Notes under the pieces: model-generated
What the model was told of the DNA's origin: nothing
Seen by the model: the letters and a program-made list of their open reading frames with translations, nothing else
Database searches by the model: none
Source: JASGMR01 sp963664675
Lineage (GTDB): Bacteria; Thermotogota; Thermotogae; Petrotogales; Kosmotogaceae
Length of the DNA: 64,000 nt
Direction of reading: 5' to 3'
Assembly: GCA_963664675.2 (NCBI GenBank)
Contig: CAXXLB010000002.1
Location: forward strand, 566,445-630,444
Part shown: positions 26,631 to 34,613 of the stretch, piece after piece
How the letters are laid out: each line of letters opens with the position of its first letter
Position numbering within the stretch: the first letter of the stretch is position 1
Translations under genes and position numbers: made by a program

Positions 26631-26951
26631 TCATTCCATAGCATTTTCCACTCTGTTCATGTACTCGATGATGAAATCAATACTGAAATTTCTCGAAAAT
26701 CTTGTGAGTTCTTTCCCTTTATTAAACAGAACGATCGTCGGAGAGGTAAAAATTTGAAAAGTTCCGGATAGTTCGGGAAAAGAAGAGAGATTAATTTTAT
26801 AAAAATTCCATTTTTCATATTTCTCTTCAAGAAGAACCAATTTTCTTTCAACAGCTACACATGGTGAACACCCTTCGATTTTAAACAGAACAACGGAAAG
26901 TTCATCACTTTCAAGTTTTTCCTGATATGTGTTTCCAGATAGTTCCAGCAT
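26631..26951 (-). CDS. Thioredoxin-like protein
   Basis: 106 residues with the thioredoxin fold and a C-S-P-C redox motif at residues 28-31, followed by FTSPTIVLFNKGKEL with the cis-Pro strand. CSPC replaces the common CGPC. It is cytosolic (no signal peptide). It follows the exonuclease III gene by 2 bases and is coexpressed. Its 3' end runs into repeat DNA of the gene desert, where the last codons lie close to the 11-bp array. Confidence 0.8.
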   Translation of the reverse strand: MLELSGNTYQEKLESDELSVVLFKIEGCSPCVAVERKLVLLEEKYEKWNFYKINLSSFPELSGTFQIFTSPTIVLFNKGKELTRFSRNFSIDFIIEYMNRVENAME

Positions 26952-26953
26952 GA

Positions 26954-27724
26954 TCAGAATTCCAGAACTATTTCAATGGGACAGTGATCGGAACCCATGA
27001 CCTCGTCCATTATTGTTGCTTTTTTCAAGTTGTCTCTAAGATCTTCACTTATGAAAAAATAATCTATTCTCCATCCAACATTCCTCTGTCTCGCTTTAGT
27101 TTTATAATCCCACCAGGAATAATTCTTTCCTTCACTGTTGAAAACTCTGAAAGTGTCTATATATCCCTTGTCAATGACTTTATCTATCCATTCTCTTTCG
27201 ATCGGCAGAAAACCGGAAATATTTTCGTTTTCCTTGGGTCTGGCCAGATCGATTTCCTTATGAGCGGTGTTTACATCCCCACAAAATACGACTTTTTTCC
27301 CCTGCGATCTCAATTCTTCTATATGATTCAGAAATGCATCGTAGAAATTCATCTTGTAATCCAGTCTCTCCTTCGAGGCCTTTCCATTAGGAAAATAAAC
27401 GTTCAGAAGAATGAAATCACTGTATTCTATTTCGATCACCCTTCCTTCGCTGTCGAATTCCTCTATTCCCATTCCACATTTCACCGAAACGGGCTGATAT
27501 TTTGAGTAAGCCGCAACGCCGCTGTATCCCTTTCTTTCAGCGGAACAAAAATAAGAAAAATATCCTTCCGGATTCAGCAATTTCTTTACGAGCTGTTCTT
27601 CATGTGCCTTGGTCTCCTGTATGCACAGAGCATCCGGTTTCTCCTCCTGCAAAAAATCCAGCATTCCTTTTTTATATATTGCCCTGATTCCATTCACATT
27701 CCAGGATAACAATCTGTATTTCAT
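26954..27724 (-). CDS. xth: Exodeoxyribonuclease III
   Basis: 256-residue ExoIII/APE1 family nuclease for AP-site repair. Motifs: LLSWNVNGIRAIY, QETKAHEEQ (catalytic Glu), NVYFPNG, FCGDVNTAHKEIDL (D, N), GWRIDYFFIS and GSDHCPIEI (catalytic Asp-His). The ATG was chosen for its MKYRLLSWNV start and GGAGGGAA ribosome site. With the thioredoxin gene it forms a minus-strand pair, divergent from the PadR gene. Confidence 0.93.
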   Translation of the reverse strand: MKYRLLSWNVNGIRAIYKKGMLDFLQEEKPDALCIQETKAHEEQLVKKLLNPEGYFSYFCSAERKGYSGVAAYSKYQPVSVKCGMGIEEFDSEGRVIEIEYSDFILLNVYFPNGKASKERLDYKMNFYDAFLNHIEELRSQGKKVVFCGDVNTAHKEIDLARPKENENISGFLPIEREWIDKVIDKGYIDTFRVFNSEGKNYSWWDYKTKARQRNVGWRIDYFFISEDLRDNLKKATIMDEVMGSDHCPIEIVLEF

Positions 27725-27798
27725 ATAATTCCCTCCCTTTTTCATATTTTAATATTTCCAGGAAGAAATTACATCCATTTCGAATATTACATTTTCAT

Positions 27799-27845
27799 TT
27801 GACAGGAAGAAAAATATATAATATTATATATACAAGTTTGTATAT
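27799..27845 (+). promoter_or_regulatory. Promoter and PadR operator
   Basis: TTGACA (27799-27804), 17 bases, TATTAT (27822-27827), directly followed by a perfect palindrome ATATACAA-GT-TTGTATAT (27828-27845). A protein bound there would block the promoter. It precedes the PadR gene by 12 bases, so autoregulation is likely. Confidence 0.75.
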
Positions 27846-27857
27846 TGGAGGAGAATT

Positions 27858-28379
27858 ATGTCGGTTCAGCTTGTGCTTCTGGGTTTTTTGAATAAATCAT
27901 CTATGTACGGTTATGAATTAAAACAAAAAATAGAAGAGATAATGGGTGACTGGACGAATATTGCCTTTGGCTCGATTTATTTCGCTCTGAACAAACTGAA
28001 CGAAAAGGGTTACATAATAAAGGCCCGGGAGGAGAAAACAGAAAACAGACCTCAGAGAATCGTATACAGCATAACCGATAGAGGAAGAGAAAAATTCCAG
28101 AAATTGCTTCTCCGTGAATGGGAAAGACCTTACAGAAATTACTACCCCTTCGATATTGCTCTGTTTTTCATTGATAAAATGCCTTCGGATGAAATTTACA
28201 AACTTCTAGAAAAAAGGATAAAAAAAGTGGAGGACGCCATCGGATATCTGGATGAACACGAGATGGAAAACAGAAAAGATCAAAATATACCCGAAATTGG
28301 TCATATGATACTCGACCATACGAGAGAACATATGAAGGCCGAATTGCAATGGCTCAAAAAGCTTAGAGAAAAACTGTAA
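27858..28379 (+). CDS. PadR-family transcriptional regulator
   Basis: 173 residues: N-terminal PadR winged helix (LVLLGFLNKSSMYGYELKQKIEE ... FGSIYFALNKLNEKGYI ... RIVYSITDRGREKFQKLL), then a C-terminal helical dimerisation domain (Vir_act_alpha_C; KRIKKVEDAIGYLDEHEMENR). PadR proteins repress genes and respond to toxic small molecules. A palindrome overlaps its own promoter, and a related site lies before the downstream methyltransferase gene, which is thus its probable target. Confidence 0.9.
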   Translation: MSVQLVLLGFLNKSSMYGYELKQKIEEIMGDWTNIAFGSIYFALNKLNEKGYIIKAREEKTENRPQRIVYSITDRGREKFQKLLLREWERPYRNYYPFDIALFFIDKMPSDEIYKLLEKRIKKVEDAIGYLDEHEMENRKDQNIPEIGHMILDHTREHMKAELQWLKKLREKL

Positions 28380-28393
28380 TTTTTTTTATGTAA

Positions 28394-28412
28394 TTATACA
28401 AGTTTTTATATA
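28394..28412 (+). promoter_or_regulatory. Second PadR-type site
   Basis: TTATACAAGTTTTTATATA resembles the ATATACAAGTTTGTATAT palindrome upstream of PadR (ATACAAGTTT core conserved). It lies about 30 bases before the methyltransferase start. Confidence 0.5.
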
Positions 28413-28440
28413 TTATCTTTTATATTAAAGGAGGAATATT

Positions 28441-29097
28441 ATGTTAAAGGAAAGAATACCCGAAACGGACGAAGGAATCCAGAACACCTTCGATGTGCTG
28501 GATTACGATGAGATGCAAAAAAAATTTTCAAAGAAAAAATGGTTCGCCACAGATTCGATAATAAGAAACGGCGTAAACAGAGGAAACTGTCTGGAAATTG
28601 GCCCAGGCCCCGGGTACCTCGGAATAGACTGGTTGAAAAAAACTTTGGGGACCACCCTGACGGCACTGGAAATAAGTAAAACAATGATAGAGGTAGCGGA
28701 AAAAAATTGCAAAGATGAGGGAATAAGCGAAAGAGCGGAATATATTTCTGGTAATGCTTTGAAAATGCCCTTTGAAAACGACAGATTTGATGGAATATTC
28801 ACAAACGGATCACTTCATGAATGGGAAGAACCCCAAATGGTGATATCGGAAATTTACAGAGTTCTGAAACCGGGAGCAAAAATTTTCGTTGGAGATTTAA
28901 AGAGAAACGTAAATCCTGTGCTGATAAAAATGATGAAAATAGGAGTGAAAAACAAGTCCATGAAAAGGGGACTGGAAACGTCTGTAGGTGCGGCCTATAT
29001 AAAGCCGGAACTGGAAGAAATGATGCGTAAAAGTCCATTCACTAAGTTTCACGTGAACGAGGGTGCTTTCGGAATAGAAATAGTGGGTGAGAAATAG
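28441..29097 (+). CDS. Class I SAM-dependent methyltransferase
   Basis: 218 residues with the Rossmann methyltransferase pattern: motif I CLEIGPGPGYLG, acidic motif II LTALEIS, KMPFENDRFDGIFTNGSLHEWEEP (motif IV) and IYRVLKPGAKIFVGDLKR (post-motif). Likely acts on a small molecule. It follows PadR by 60 bases and shares its operator type, suggesting control by the same signal, maybe detoxification. AAAGGAGG precedes the ATG. The substrate is unknown. Confidence 0.87.
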   Translation: MLKERIPETDEGIQNTFDVLDYDEMQKKFSKKKWFATDSIIRNGVNRGNCLEIGPGPGYLGIDWLKKTLGTTLTALEISKTMIEVAEKNCKDEGISERAEYISGNALKMPFENDRFDGIFTNGSLHEWEEPQMVISEIYRVLKPGAKIFVGDLKRNVNPVLIKMMKIGVKNKSMKRGLETSVGAAYIKPELEEMMRKSPFTKFHVNEGAFGIEIVGEK

Positions 29098-29100
29098 AAA

Positions 29101-29199
29101 AACAATAGTCTGACAATTGTAGAACAATGGTTTAACAATAGCTGAGCAATTGGATAACAATGGGAAAGCAATTGAGAAGCGATTGGAAAACAATAGAAG
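29101..29199. repeat. 11-bp degenerate tandem array
   Basis: Nine consecutive units without indels, consensus ARCAATWGNNN: AACAATAGTCT, GACAATTGTAG, AACAATGGTTT, AACAATAGCTG and so on. A related array is at 31142-31218 with unit order preserved. The period is near one DNA turn. Confidence 0.85.
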
Positions 29200-29236
29200 A
29201 GAACGGATAGTAGAGAATCAGATAATAGCGAAAAAG

Positions 29237-29885
29237 GGTGAAGGGTTCAGGGTATAAGGGACCCCATAAGATAATAGAGAAGCAGAGAACAGAGAATAAA
29301 AGCAGAACAAAGTTGTTTTTCATCTTTTAGGCATTTCTCCCTTTGGCGGTTAAGCTTTTAAACTCTTTGACCTTTTCGGCGTTTAAGCAATAGTTAAGCA
29401 GTAGGAAAGCAATGGAAAATAGGGTCAAGGGTCCGGGGTGCAGGGTGTATAAGGGACCGCATAAGATAATAGAGAAGCAGAGAACGGAGAATAAAAGCAG
29501 AACAAAGTTGTTTTTCATCTTTTAGCATTTCTGCTCTTTGGCGATTTGGCTTTTCAACTTTTTGACCTTTTCGGCGTTTAAGCAATGGGAAAGCAGTCGT
29601 TGAACTATTAACGAGCGGGGGACTGTACCAAGGACCGTTCTTTGGTTCGGGTGGACCGTCCCCTCGAGTGACGGAACAATAGTTAAGCAGTAGGAAAGAG
29701 TTGGAAAACGATAGGAAATTAGGGTCCAGGGTGCAGGGTGTATAAGGGACCACATAAGATAATAGATAAGTAGAGAACAGAGAATAAAAGCAGAACAAAG
29801 TTGTTTTTCATCTTTTAGGCATTTCTCCCTTTGGCGGTTAAGCTTTTAAACTCTTTGACCTTTTCGGCGTTTAAGCAATGGGGTA
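29237..29885. repeat. Three direct repeats of about 180 bases
   Basis: Copies at about 29237-29420, 29412-29600 and 29719-29885 run GGGTGCAGGGTGTATAAGGGACC, GATAATAGAGAAGCAGAGAAC, GTTGTTTTTCATCTTTTA, CTTTGACCTTTTCGGCG in the same order. A decayed part recurs near 31515-31590. Between copies 2 and 3 lies a GC-rich imperfect hairpin. Confidence 0.8.
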
Positions 29886-30176
29886 GCGGTAGAGAAGCGG
29901 TTGGAAGAAGATAATAGATAAGTAGAGAACAGATAATAAGATAAGGACACAGTTTCAGCAATTCCGCTTTTTTGCTCTTAGTTTTTTATTCTGTTCCCCC
30001 TGTTATCTATTACCCTGTTCTCAATTCTCTTTTCTAGGCACCGGACACTGGTCTTTTAGGTACCAAATACTAATCCCTGCTTTCCCGTTGTCTATTTCCC
30101 AATTCTCTTCTCTCTGCTCCACATTGATGAGTGGTGAAAAGAGGTGGTTATACATTCTCCTCTTCGTAATCAGTAC

Positions 30177-30690
30177 GTTACAAAAGCAGAGGTATATGCC
30201 AGAGATATATAGCGATAAGAGGTTTTATATGTTTTCAATGAGGTAATTGGCTGTGAGGCATTATAGGTAAGGATTATAGAAGTTTTTGTGTTTTGAATAC
30301 CGATATTTCCTCCTCAAATATGGCAAAAAAATGATCAGCTTCTCGAAAAACGATCAACTCGGTTTGTGTGCTATGTTAGCTTTGTATTCTTGTTTACAGA
30401 TGTTTTAAATTGCGAGCTGATCATTATGATCACTTTTTTGTATGTGTCATAGTTTATCGAAGTATGAGTGTGAATTTTAAGGGATTTTTTTCACTCATAT
30501 ATCAACGGAATTTTTTTATACACTTTTTTGATCAGCTTGATCATAATGTATATAAATATATCTATAATACCTATATATAAAGGATTATAGAATTTACATA
30601 AGCTGATAATTTACTCAAAAAAGCTGATCGGAGCTGATCATTTTACATATCCGTAATAAAAAAACTCTCCTTTCTAAAAAAGAGAGTTCT
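30177..30690. repeat. 0.5-kb noncoding element A, copy 2
   Basis: Similar over its length to 17980-18487, roughly 85% by eye. One motif pair changes together: copy 1 has GATCAACT with AGTTGATC, copy 2 GATCAGCT with AGCTGATC. The end hairpin keeps its stem (AACTCTC/GAGAGTT, 30663-30688) although the loop differs. Confidence 0.8.
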
Positions 30691-30770
30691 CATTCGCCCG
30701 GGAATATCTTAATACCATTTGATTATGTCACAGGTTTTCAAAAGCAGCAGAAGGGAGAAACCGATTAGCT

Positions 30771-31073
30771 GTTGACCATTGTAATGGTCTTTGAAAAAGG
30801 AATACAGAAGAATTGTCAACTCGGTCAACTCACTGTCAACCGTTATAATATAATGTATAAGACATACATAATAATATAGTTGACCAGTTGACGTAAAATC
30901 TGTAGAGCAAAATGTTTTTTTTAGGATGATGATGACTCATCATCATCCTATACCCTTTCTTTTTCTTATAAAACCGGTCAACTGGGTCAACTTGTCAACT
31001 GAGGGCCTGTATCTCTTTATTCATGAGTTATATAGTGGTTGATACTCGGTTGACAAATTCCCGTTCTGTTGAC
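30771..31073. repeat. Noncoding element B with iterated GTCAAC/GTTGAC motifs
   Basis: About eleven GTTGAC or GTCAAC motifs in 300 bases, in clusters such as GTCAACTCGGTCAACTCACT and GGTCAACTGGGTCAACTTGT. The central palindrome AGGATGATGATGA-C-TCATCATCATCCT (30923-30949) has perfect 13-bp arms. The layout recalls element A: iterated sites around an AT-rich middle. It might be a binding-site array or an RNA. Confidence 0.75.
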
Positions 31074-31141
31074 AATTGCAAAGAAGCGTATGGAAAAAGA
31101 GAACGGAGAGTAGAGAATCAGATAATAGCGAAAAGAAGATA

Positions 31142-31218
31142 AACAATTGCAGAACAATGGTCTAGCAATAGCTGAGCAATTTGATAACAACGGGAAAGCA
31201 ATTGAGAAGCGATAGGAA
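31142..31218. repeat. 11-bp degenerate tandem array, second copy
   Basis: Seven units (AACAATTGCAG, AACAATGGTCT, AGCAATAGCTG, AGCAATTTGAT, AACAACGGGAA, AGCAATTGAGA, AGCGATAGGAA) that match units 2-8 of the 29101 array in order. Confidence 0.85.
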
Positions 31219-31671
31219 AAGCAGTGTCTGGAAAAAGCACACACACACATAAAGAAAAAAGAAAGGAAAGAAAATCAATAAAAAGTTTTTTGCATCTATT
31301 TTTTCGGGTGTTTCTGCTTTATGTACCCGTTATCTATTCTCAAAACTATTTTTAAGTGCTTAAGCTTTTCAGCTCTTGAACCTTTTCAGCCAGTTATCGA
31401 TTATCCATTTTCTGTTATCTAAGCTGCTTTTAAGCGATAGTTTACACGATTGTTGAATAAATAGCCCATCAATTGTCAAACGATGGCTTAACAATAGTCT
31501 AGCAGTTGTAAGGAGATAATAGAGAAGTAGTGAACAGGTAATAAAAGCAGAACAAAGTTGCTTTTCGCCTTTTAGGCTTTTCCACATTTTTGTATTTTGA
31601 TCTTTTTGCTTTTTCGCTTTTAGGCCCTTCAGCCTTTATGCGAAAGGGAAGCAATAGTTAAACAATGGTTG

Positions 31672-31721
31672 AACAGTTGTATAAGGATTAGATTTTTTAT
31701 GGTCGTTTTTTCACTATGCAC
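31672..31721. repeat. Perfect 50-base inverted copy of 26251-26300
   Basis: The reverse complement is identical base for base to 26251-26300, inside otherwise degenerate repeat DNA. The two copies flank the thioredoxin-xth-PadR-methyltransferase genes and the desert. Confidence 0.9.
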
Positions 31722-32038
31722 TGGACACTGCTTTTCAGGCACTAAGCACTGTCTTTTAGGCACCAAATTCAAAACACAAGGCACTGTCTTTCAGCTTTTT
31801 TGCTCTTGAGCCTTTTTAGCCTATTCTCTATTCCCTAATTCTCTGTTCTCTGCCCATGCCCTGTTTTCCTGTTGTCTATACCGCTTTTAGGTTTTTCATA
31901 AACCGGAATGGGGAAGATAGAATTTCAAATCATATGTTGATATGAATTTTTTTGATATAATCTATTGGAACTGGCGGACCGACAATCATTTTTTAAACAT
32001 TTCTATATAAATCTCTTTGAATTTCAGGAGGGGTTGTC

Positions 32039-32902
32039 GTGGATTATGAAAAGAGAAAAATTCCTGTATATTATTTCACTGGAACCGGTAATTCGATGTT
32101 CATAGCGAGGGACGTAGCCCGTGAAATAAATGGTGAAGCCGTAAATATTGTCCGCTTTATGAAAGAAGATAAAATCATTGTTGAAAGTGACTCTCTGGGT
32201 TTCTGTTTTCCCATTTACGACTTCAAACCGGCTCAGATTATGCTCGACTTCATAAAAAAAATAAAAAATTTAGAAAACAAATACATCTTTGCCTTTGGAA
32301 CCTATGGAATAGCCTCTTCAAAGGCAATAGAACTCTTCTCGGATAAAATAGAAGAGGCAGGTGGAAAGCTCTCTATCGGCATAGCAGTTCATATGCCACA
32401 TAATGGAATAGCTTCCGGAATATTTTCGGATAAGCAGCATAGAGACATGTTTGAGAAATGGGAAAACATCAAAAAAAGTATTGTTGAAGAAATCAAGTCA
32501 TCAAAATTCAGAAAACCGGATAAGACTAAAACGGGTGAACTGATAAAAATATATATTTTTCACGGAACATTATTCAAAATGATTCCCACACTTTCAAAAC
32601 TTATTTTCTATGTAACATTCCATGGTGGTTGGAAAGCCCTGGCCTTTAAAACTAACGAAGAATGCAACAGTTGTGGAATCTGTGAAAGGATTTGTCCCGT
32701 GAGCAACATAGAGCTATCCGATGGGAAACCCGTCTGGGGAGAGAAGTGTGTGAGCTGTTTCGCCTGTATTCAGTGGTGTCCTCAAAATGCTATAACCCTC
32801 GGTCCGGATTTGAAAATAAAAAAATATCATCACCCGAAGATCAAACTATCCGATATGATTGAATCCGAAAAAAGAAACGAGATAACAGAAAATCGAAAAT
32901 AG
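32039..32902 (+). CDS. EFR1-family flavodoxin/ferredoxin fusion protein
   Basis: 287 residues. The N-terminal flavodoxin-like part has the phosphate loop YFTGTGNSMFIA. The C-terminal 2x[4Fe-4S] ferredoxin part has CNSCGICERICP and CVSCFACIQWCP. This matches EFR1-family ferrodoxins, probable cytosolic electron carriers. The GTG start is preceded by AGGAGGGG. The gene stands alone after the gene desert. Partner enzymes are unknown. Confidence 0.9.
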   Translation: MDYEKRKIPVYYFTGTGNSMFIARDVAREINGEAVNIVRFMKEDKIIVESDSLGFCFPIYDFKPAQIMLDFIKKIKNLENKYIFAFGTYGIASSKAIELFSDKIEEAGGKLSIGIAVHMPHNGIASGIFSDKQHRDMFEKWENIKKSIVEEIKSSKFRKPDKTKTGELIKIYIFHGTLFKMIPTLSKLIFYVTFHGGWKALAFKTNEECNSCGICERICPVSNIELSDGKPVWGEKCVSCFACIQWCPQNAITLGPDLKIKKYHHPKIKLSDMIESEKRNEITENRK

Positions 32903-33010
32903 AAAAAGTGTGTAATCTTCACATTCTGCAAAGAGGCCCGAAACGGTATTTTTTATCATTTCAGTTAACTTCATATAATAAATTTCTCTATTATTTTTTC
33001 CATATTGGTT

Positions 33011-33060
33011 TTGAGTCGAATTCAAAAAAATAAGAAAATAAACTCGACTTTGGTGGTATA
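33011..33060. repeat. Island joint repeat, copy 1
   Basis: TTCAAAAAAATAAGAAAATAAACT, then TTTGGTGGTAT, about 36 bases beyond the stop of the winged-helix gene. It is similar to 35461-35508 and 38884-38915. It marks the start of the accessory island. Confidence 0.55.
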
Positions 33061-33095
33061 TGGCTTTTATCAGTGAATCAGGTGTTTTATTGACT

Positions 33096-33650
33096 TTAAA
33101 ATTTAATATAATCTTCTGTTTCCTGAATACAATTGATTTTTAAATATTTGATCGTTTCCTTTGTTGGGGATAAACCTGCAACCATTGGGGACACTGAAGA
33201 AAATATATTGGGAATAACTTTTGCTAAATTATTGGCTTTAATAAATTCTACAGCTCTGTTAACTCTTGTTATGGGCATTCCCAAAGAATTGGATAACCCT
33301 TCGGAAGAGGTGCTGTGAGAACGAGTTGACTGTTTTAATATATTGCAAATATCTTCATGAGGATTATATCCGTAGTCTTTATCTTCATAATAAAGGTAAA
33401 GGTTATACAATGGAAATATTGAAAGGTCTTTATCATTTTGATCATGCTTTATTTTTATAAAAGAATTGTTCTCTAATTCATTTAATGATTTTTTTAAATC
33501 CATTTCCGACATATTGGGAAAAAGATCCTGTATATCCTGTAATTTGTAATTTTTTTCTTGTTTTAGTGTATCCAAAATTATTTTTAAAGCCAATTCATTT
33601 GCTCCCTCAGATGGCACTTCAGTCAGCTCCTTTGAAATTAATTTCTTCAT
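33096..33650 (-). CDS. Probable two-part winged-helix protein
   Basis: 184 residues that read as two small helical DNA-binding-like modules: YKLQDIQDLFPNMSEMDLKKSLNELENNSFIKI at residues 35-70 and SEGLSNSLGMPITRVNRAVEFIKANNLAKVI near residues 118-150. No enzymatic motif is seen. It could be a regulator of the neighbouring island genes. There is no clear ribosome site at the ATG, and no family is firmly recognised. A joint repeat follows its stop. Confidence 0.55.
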   Translation of the reverse strand: MKKLISKELTEVPSEGANELALKIILDTLKQEKNYKLQDIQDLFPNMSEMDLKKSLNELENNSFIKIKHDQNDKDLSIFPLYNLYLYYEDKDYGYNPHEDICNILKQSTRSHSTSSEGLSNSLGMPITRVNRAVEFIKANNLAKVIPNIFSSVSPMVAGLSPTKETIKYLKINCIQETEDYIKF

Positions 33651-33858
33651 TGAAAGACAAAAATATCAAACCTCTGAAAATCAAAAGTTTTTCCATAAAA
33701 AATCTCGTATTTACAGGAATCTTCCCACTACTAACTCAAATAAAAATAATAAAAAAGAGAAAAAATAATTTTGCTGCCTGATTTGTGTTGTGGTTACACC
33801 TATAAATTCACATTATCTATATAGTACAATTTTACACTATTTATGTGATGATTTGGAA

Positions 33859-34440
33859 TTAAATTTCGTCTATTTCAATGTGTACTGCTCCGGTTATTGC
33901 TCCCACAAAGACGTATTGACCGAATCCAACGGTGAAAATGTAATATGGTTCGGTAGTTTCAGGATTTAAAGGTTGCCTGAATACAACAAAATCAAAAAAA
34001 TCGTAAGGTGTGTCGTTCCAGATATACACTTTTAGAATTTCAATCGCGTCTCCGATATCAATTCTGATGTATTCCGGACTAATAACGACGTCTTCAAGCC
34101 AGGGTTCCGGAACAATTTCCGATTCCTGCCATACACCATTAATTTTTTTTATCACAGCGGTTTTGTTGCCTTCACAACCAAAAATGAATCGCCACCAGGT
34201 AAGATCATTGAGATTTTTTGCTCCGCTGTCCAGTAGTGGATATCCATCCATATTACTTTCAGAATCCGGATCTGTTGCACTGGCCATGAATTCATAAAAG
34301 AAAATTTCCTCTTCCGGATGTTCCGCGTGGATTAGTTTTCGTGCTTCATCAATAAGGTCAAGGGTTAAATAGTCAGTATCATCTCTGATTACGATACATC
34401 CACTCAAAGCCAAAATAATGATTACAGATAAAATAATCAT
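33859..34440 (-). CDS. Lipoprotein of unknown function
   Basis: About 193 residues with a hydrophobic leader and lipobox (IIILALSGCIVIRDD), so a lipid-anchored exported protein. The mature part is acidic with a DAIEILKVYIWNDTPYDFFDFV strand region and ends FGQYVFVGAITGAVHIEIDEI, a PepSY-like closing pattern (AxTGxV). The ATG is 14 bases from GGGAGGG; an in-frame ATT nearer the site could extend it slightly. It is less AT-rich than the next three genes. Confidence 0.65.
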   Translation of the reverse strand: MIILSVIIILALSGCIVIRDDTDYLTLDLIDEARKLIHAEHPEEEIFFYEFMASATDPDSESNMDGYPLLDSGAKNLNDLTWWRFIFGCEGNKTAVIKKINGVWQESEIVPEPWLEDVVISPEYIRIDIGDAIEILKVYIWNDTPYDFFDFVVFRQPLNPETTEPYYIFTVGFGQYVFVGAITGAVHIEIDEI

Positions 34441-34613
34441 TTTTTTATAAATATCCCTCCCCTTTTTTTGGTAGAGATCCCCTCAATTTAACCTAAAAAG
34501 CAAGGATAATATAAAAATTTAATTATTCAGGAAATTAGAACTGATTAATTATATAACACAGGTAATTGGAATGACAATAAAAATTATCGTCTTTAATTTT
34601 GTATTTTTCATAT

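Larger units (their letters stand above)
29098..32038. repeat. 2.9-kb gene desert of periodic repeats and noncoding elements
   Basis: No gene is supported. From left: an 11-bp array (29101-29199); three direct repeats near 180 bases (29237-29885) made of heptameric words; a hairpin-rich GC segment (29597-29672); mixed word repeats; element A copy 2 (30177-30690); the GTCAAC-rich element B (30771-31073); a second 11-bp array (31142-31218); then mostly inverted-orientation word repeats to 31.87 kb. Apparent frames starting MKNNFVLLLF are the repeats read through. Confidence 0.8.

Noticed and set aside
29132..29798. Open frames starting MKNNFVLLLF and similar on the minus strand
   Set aside because: They are the degenerate repeats read through; the same protein text recurs with each DNA repeat and there are no ribosome sites.
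24480..31870. CRISPR array
   Set aside because: Repeats are short, degenerate, contiguous 7- or 11-base words without constant repeat-spacer alternation, and no cas genes are present.
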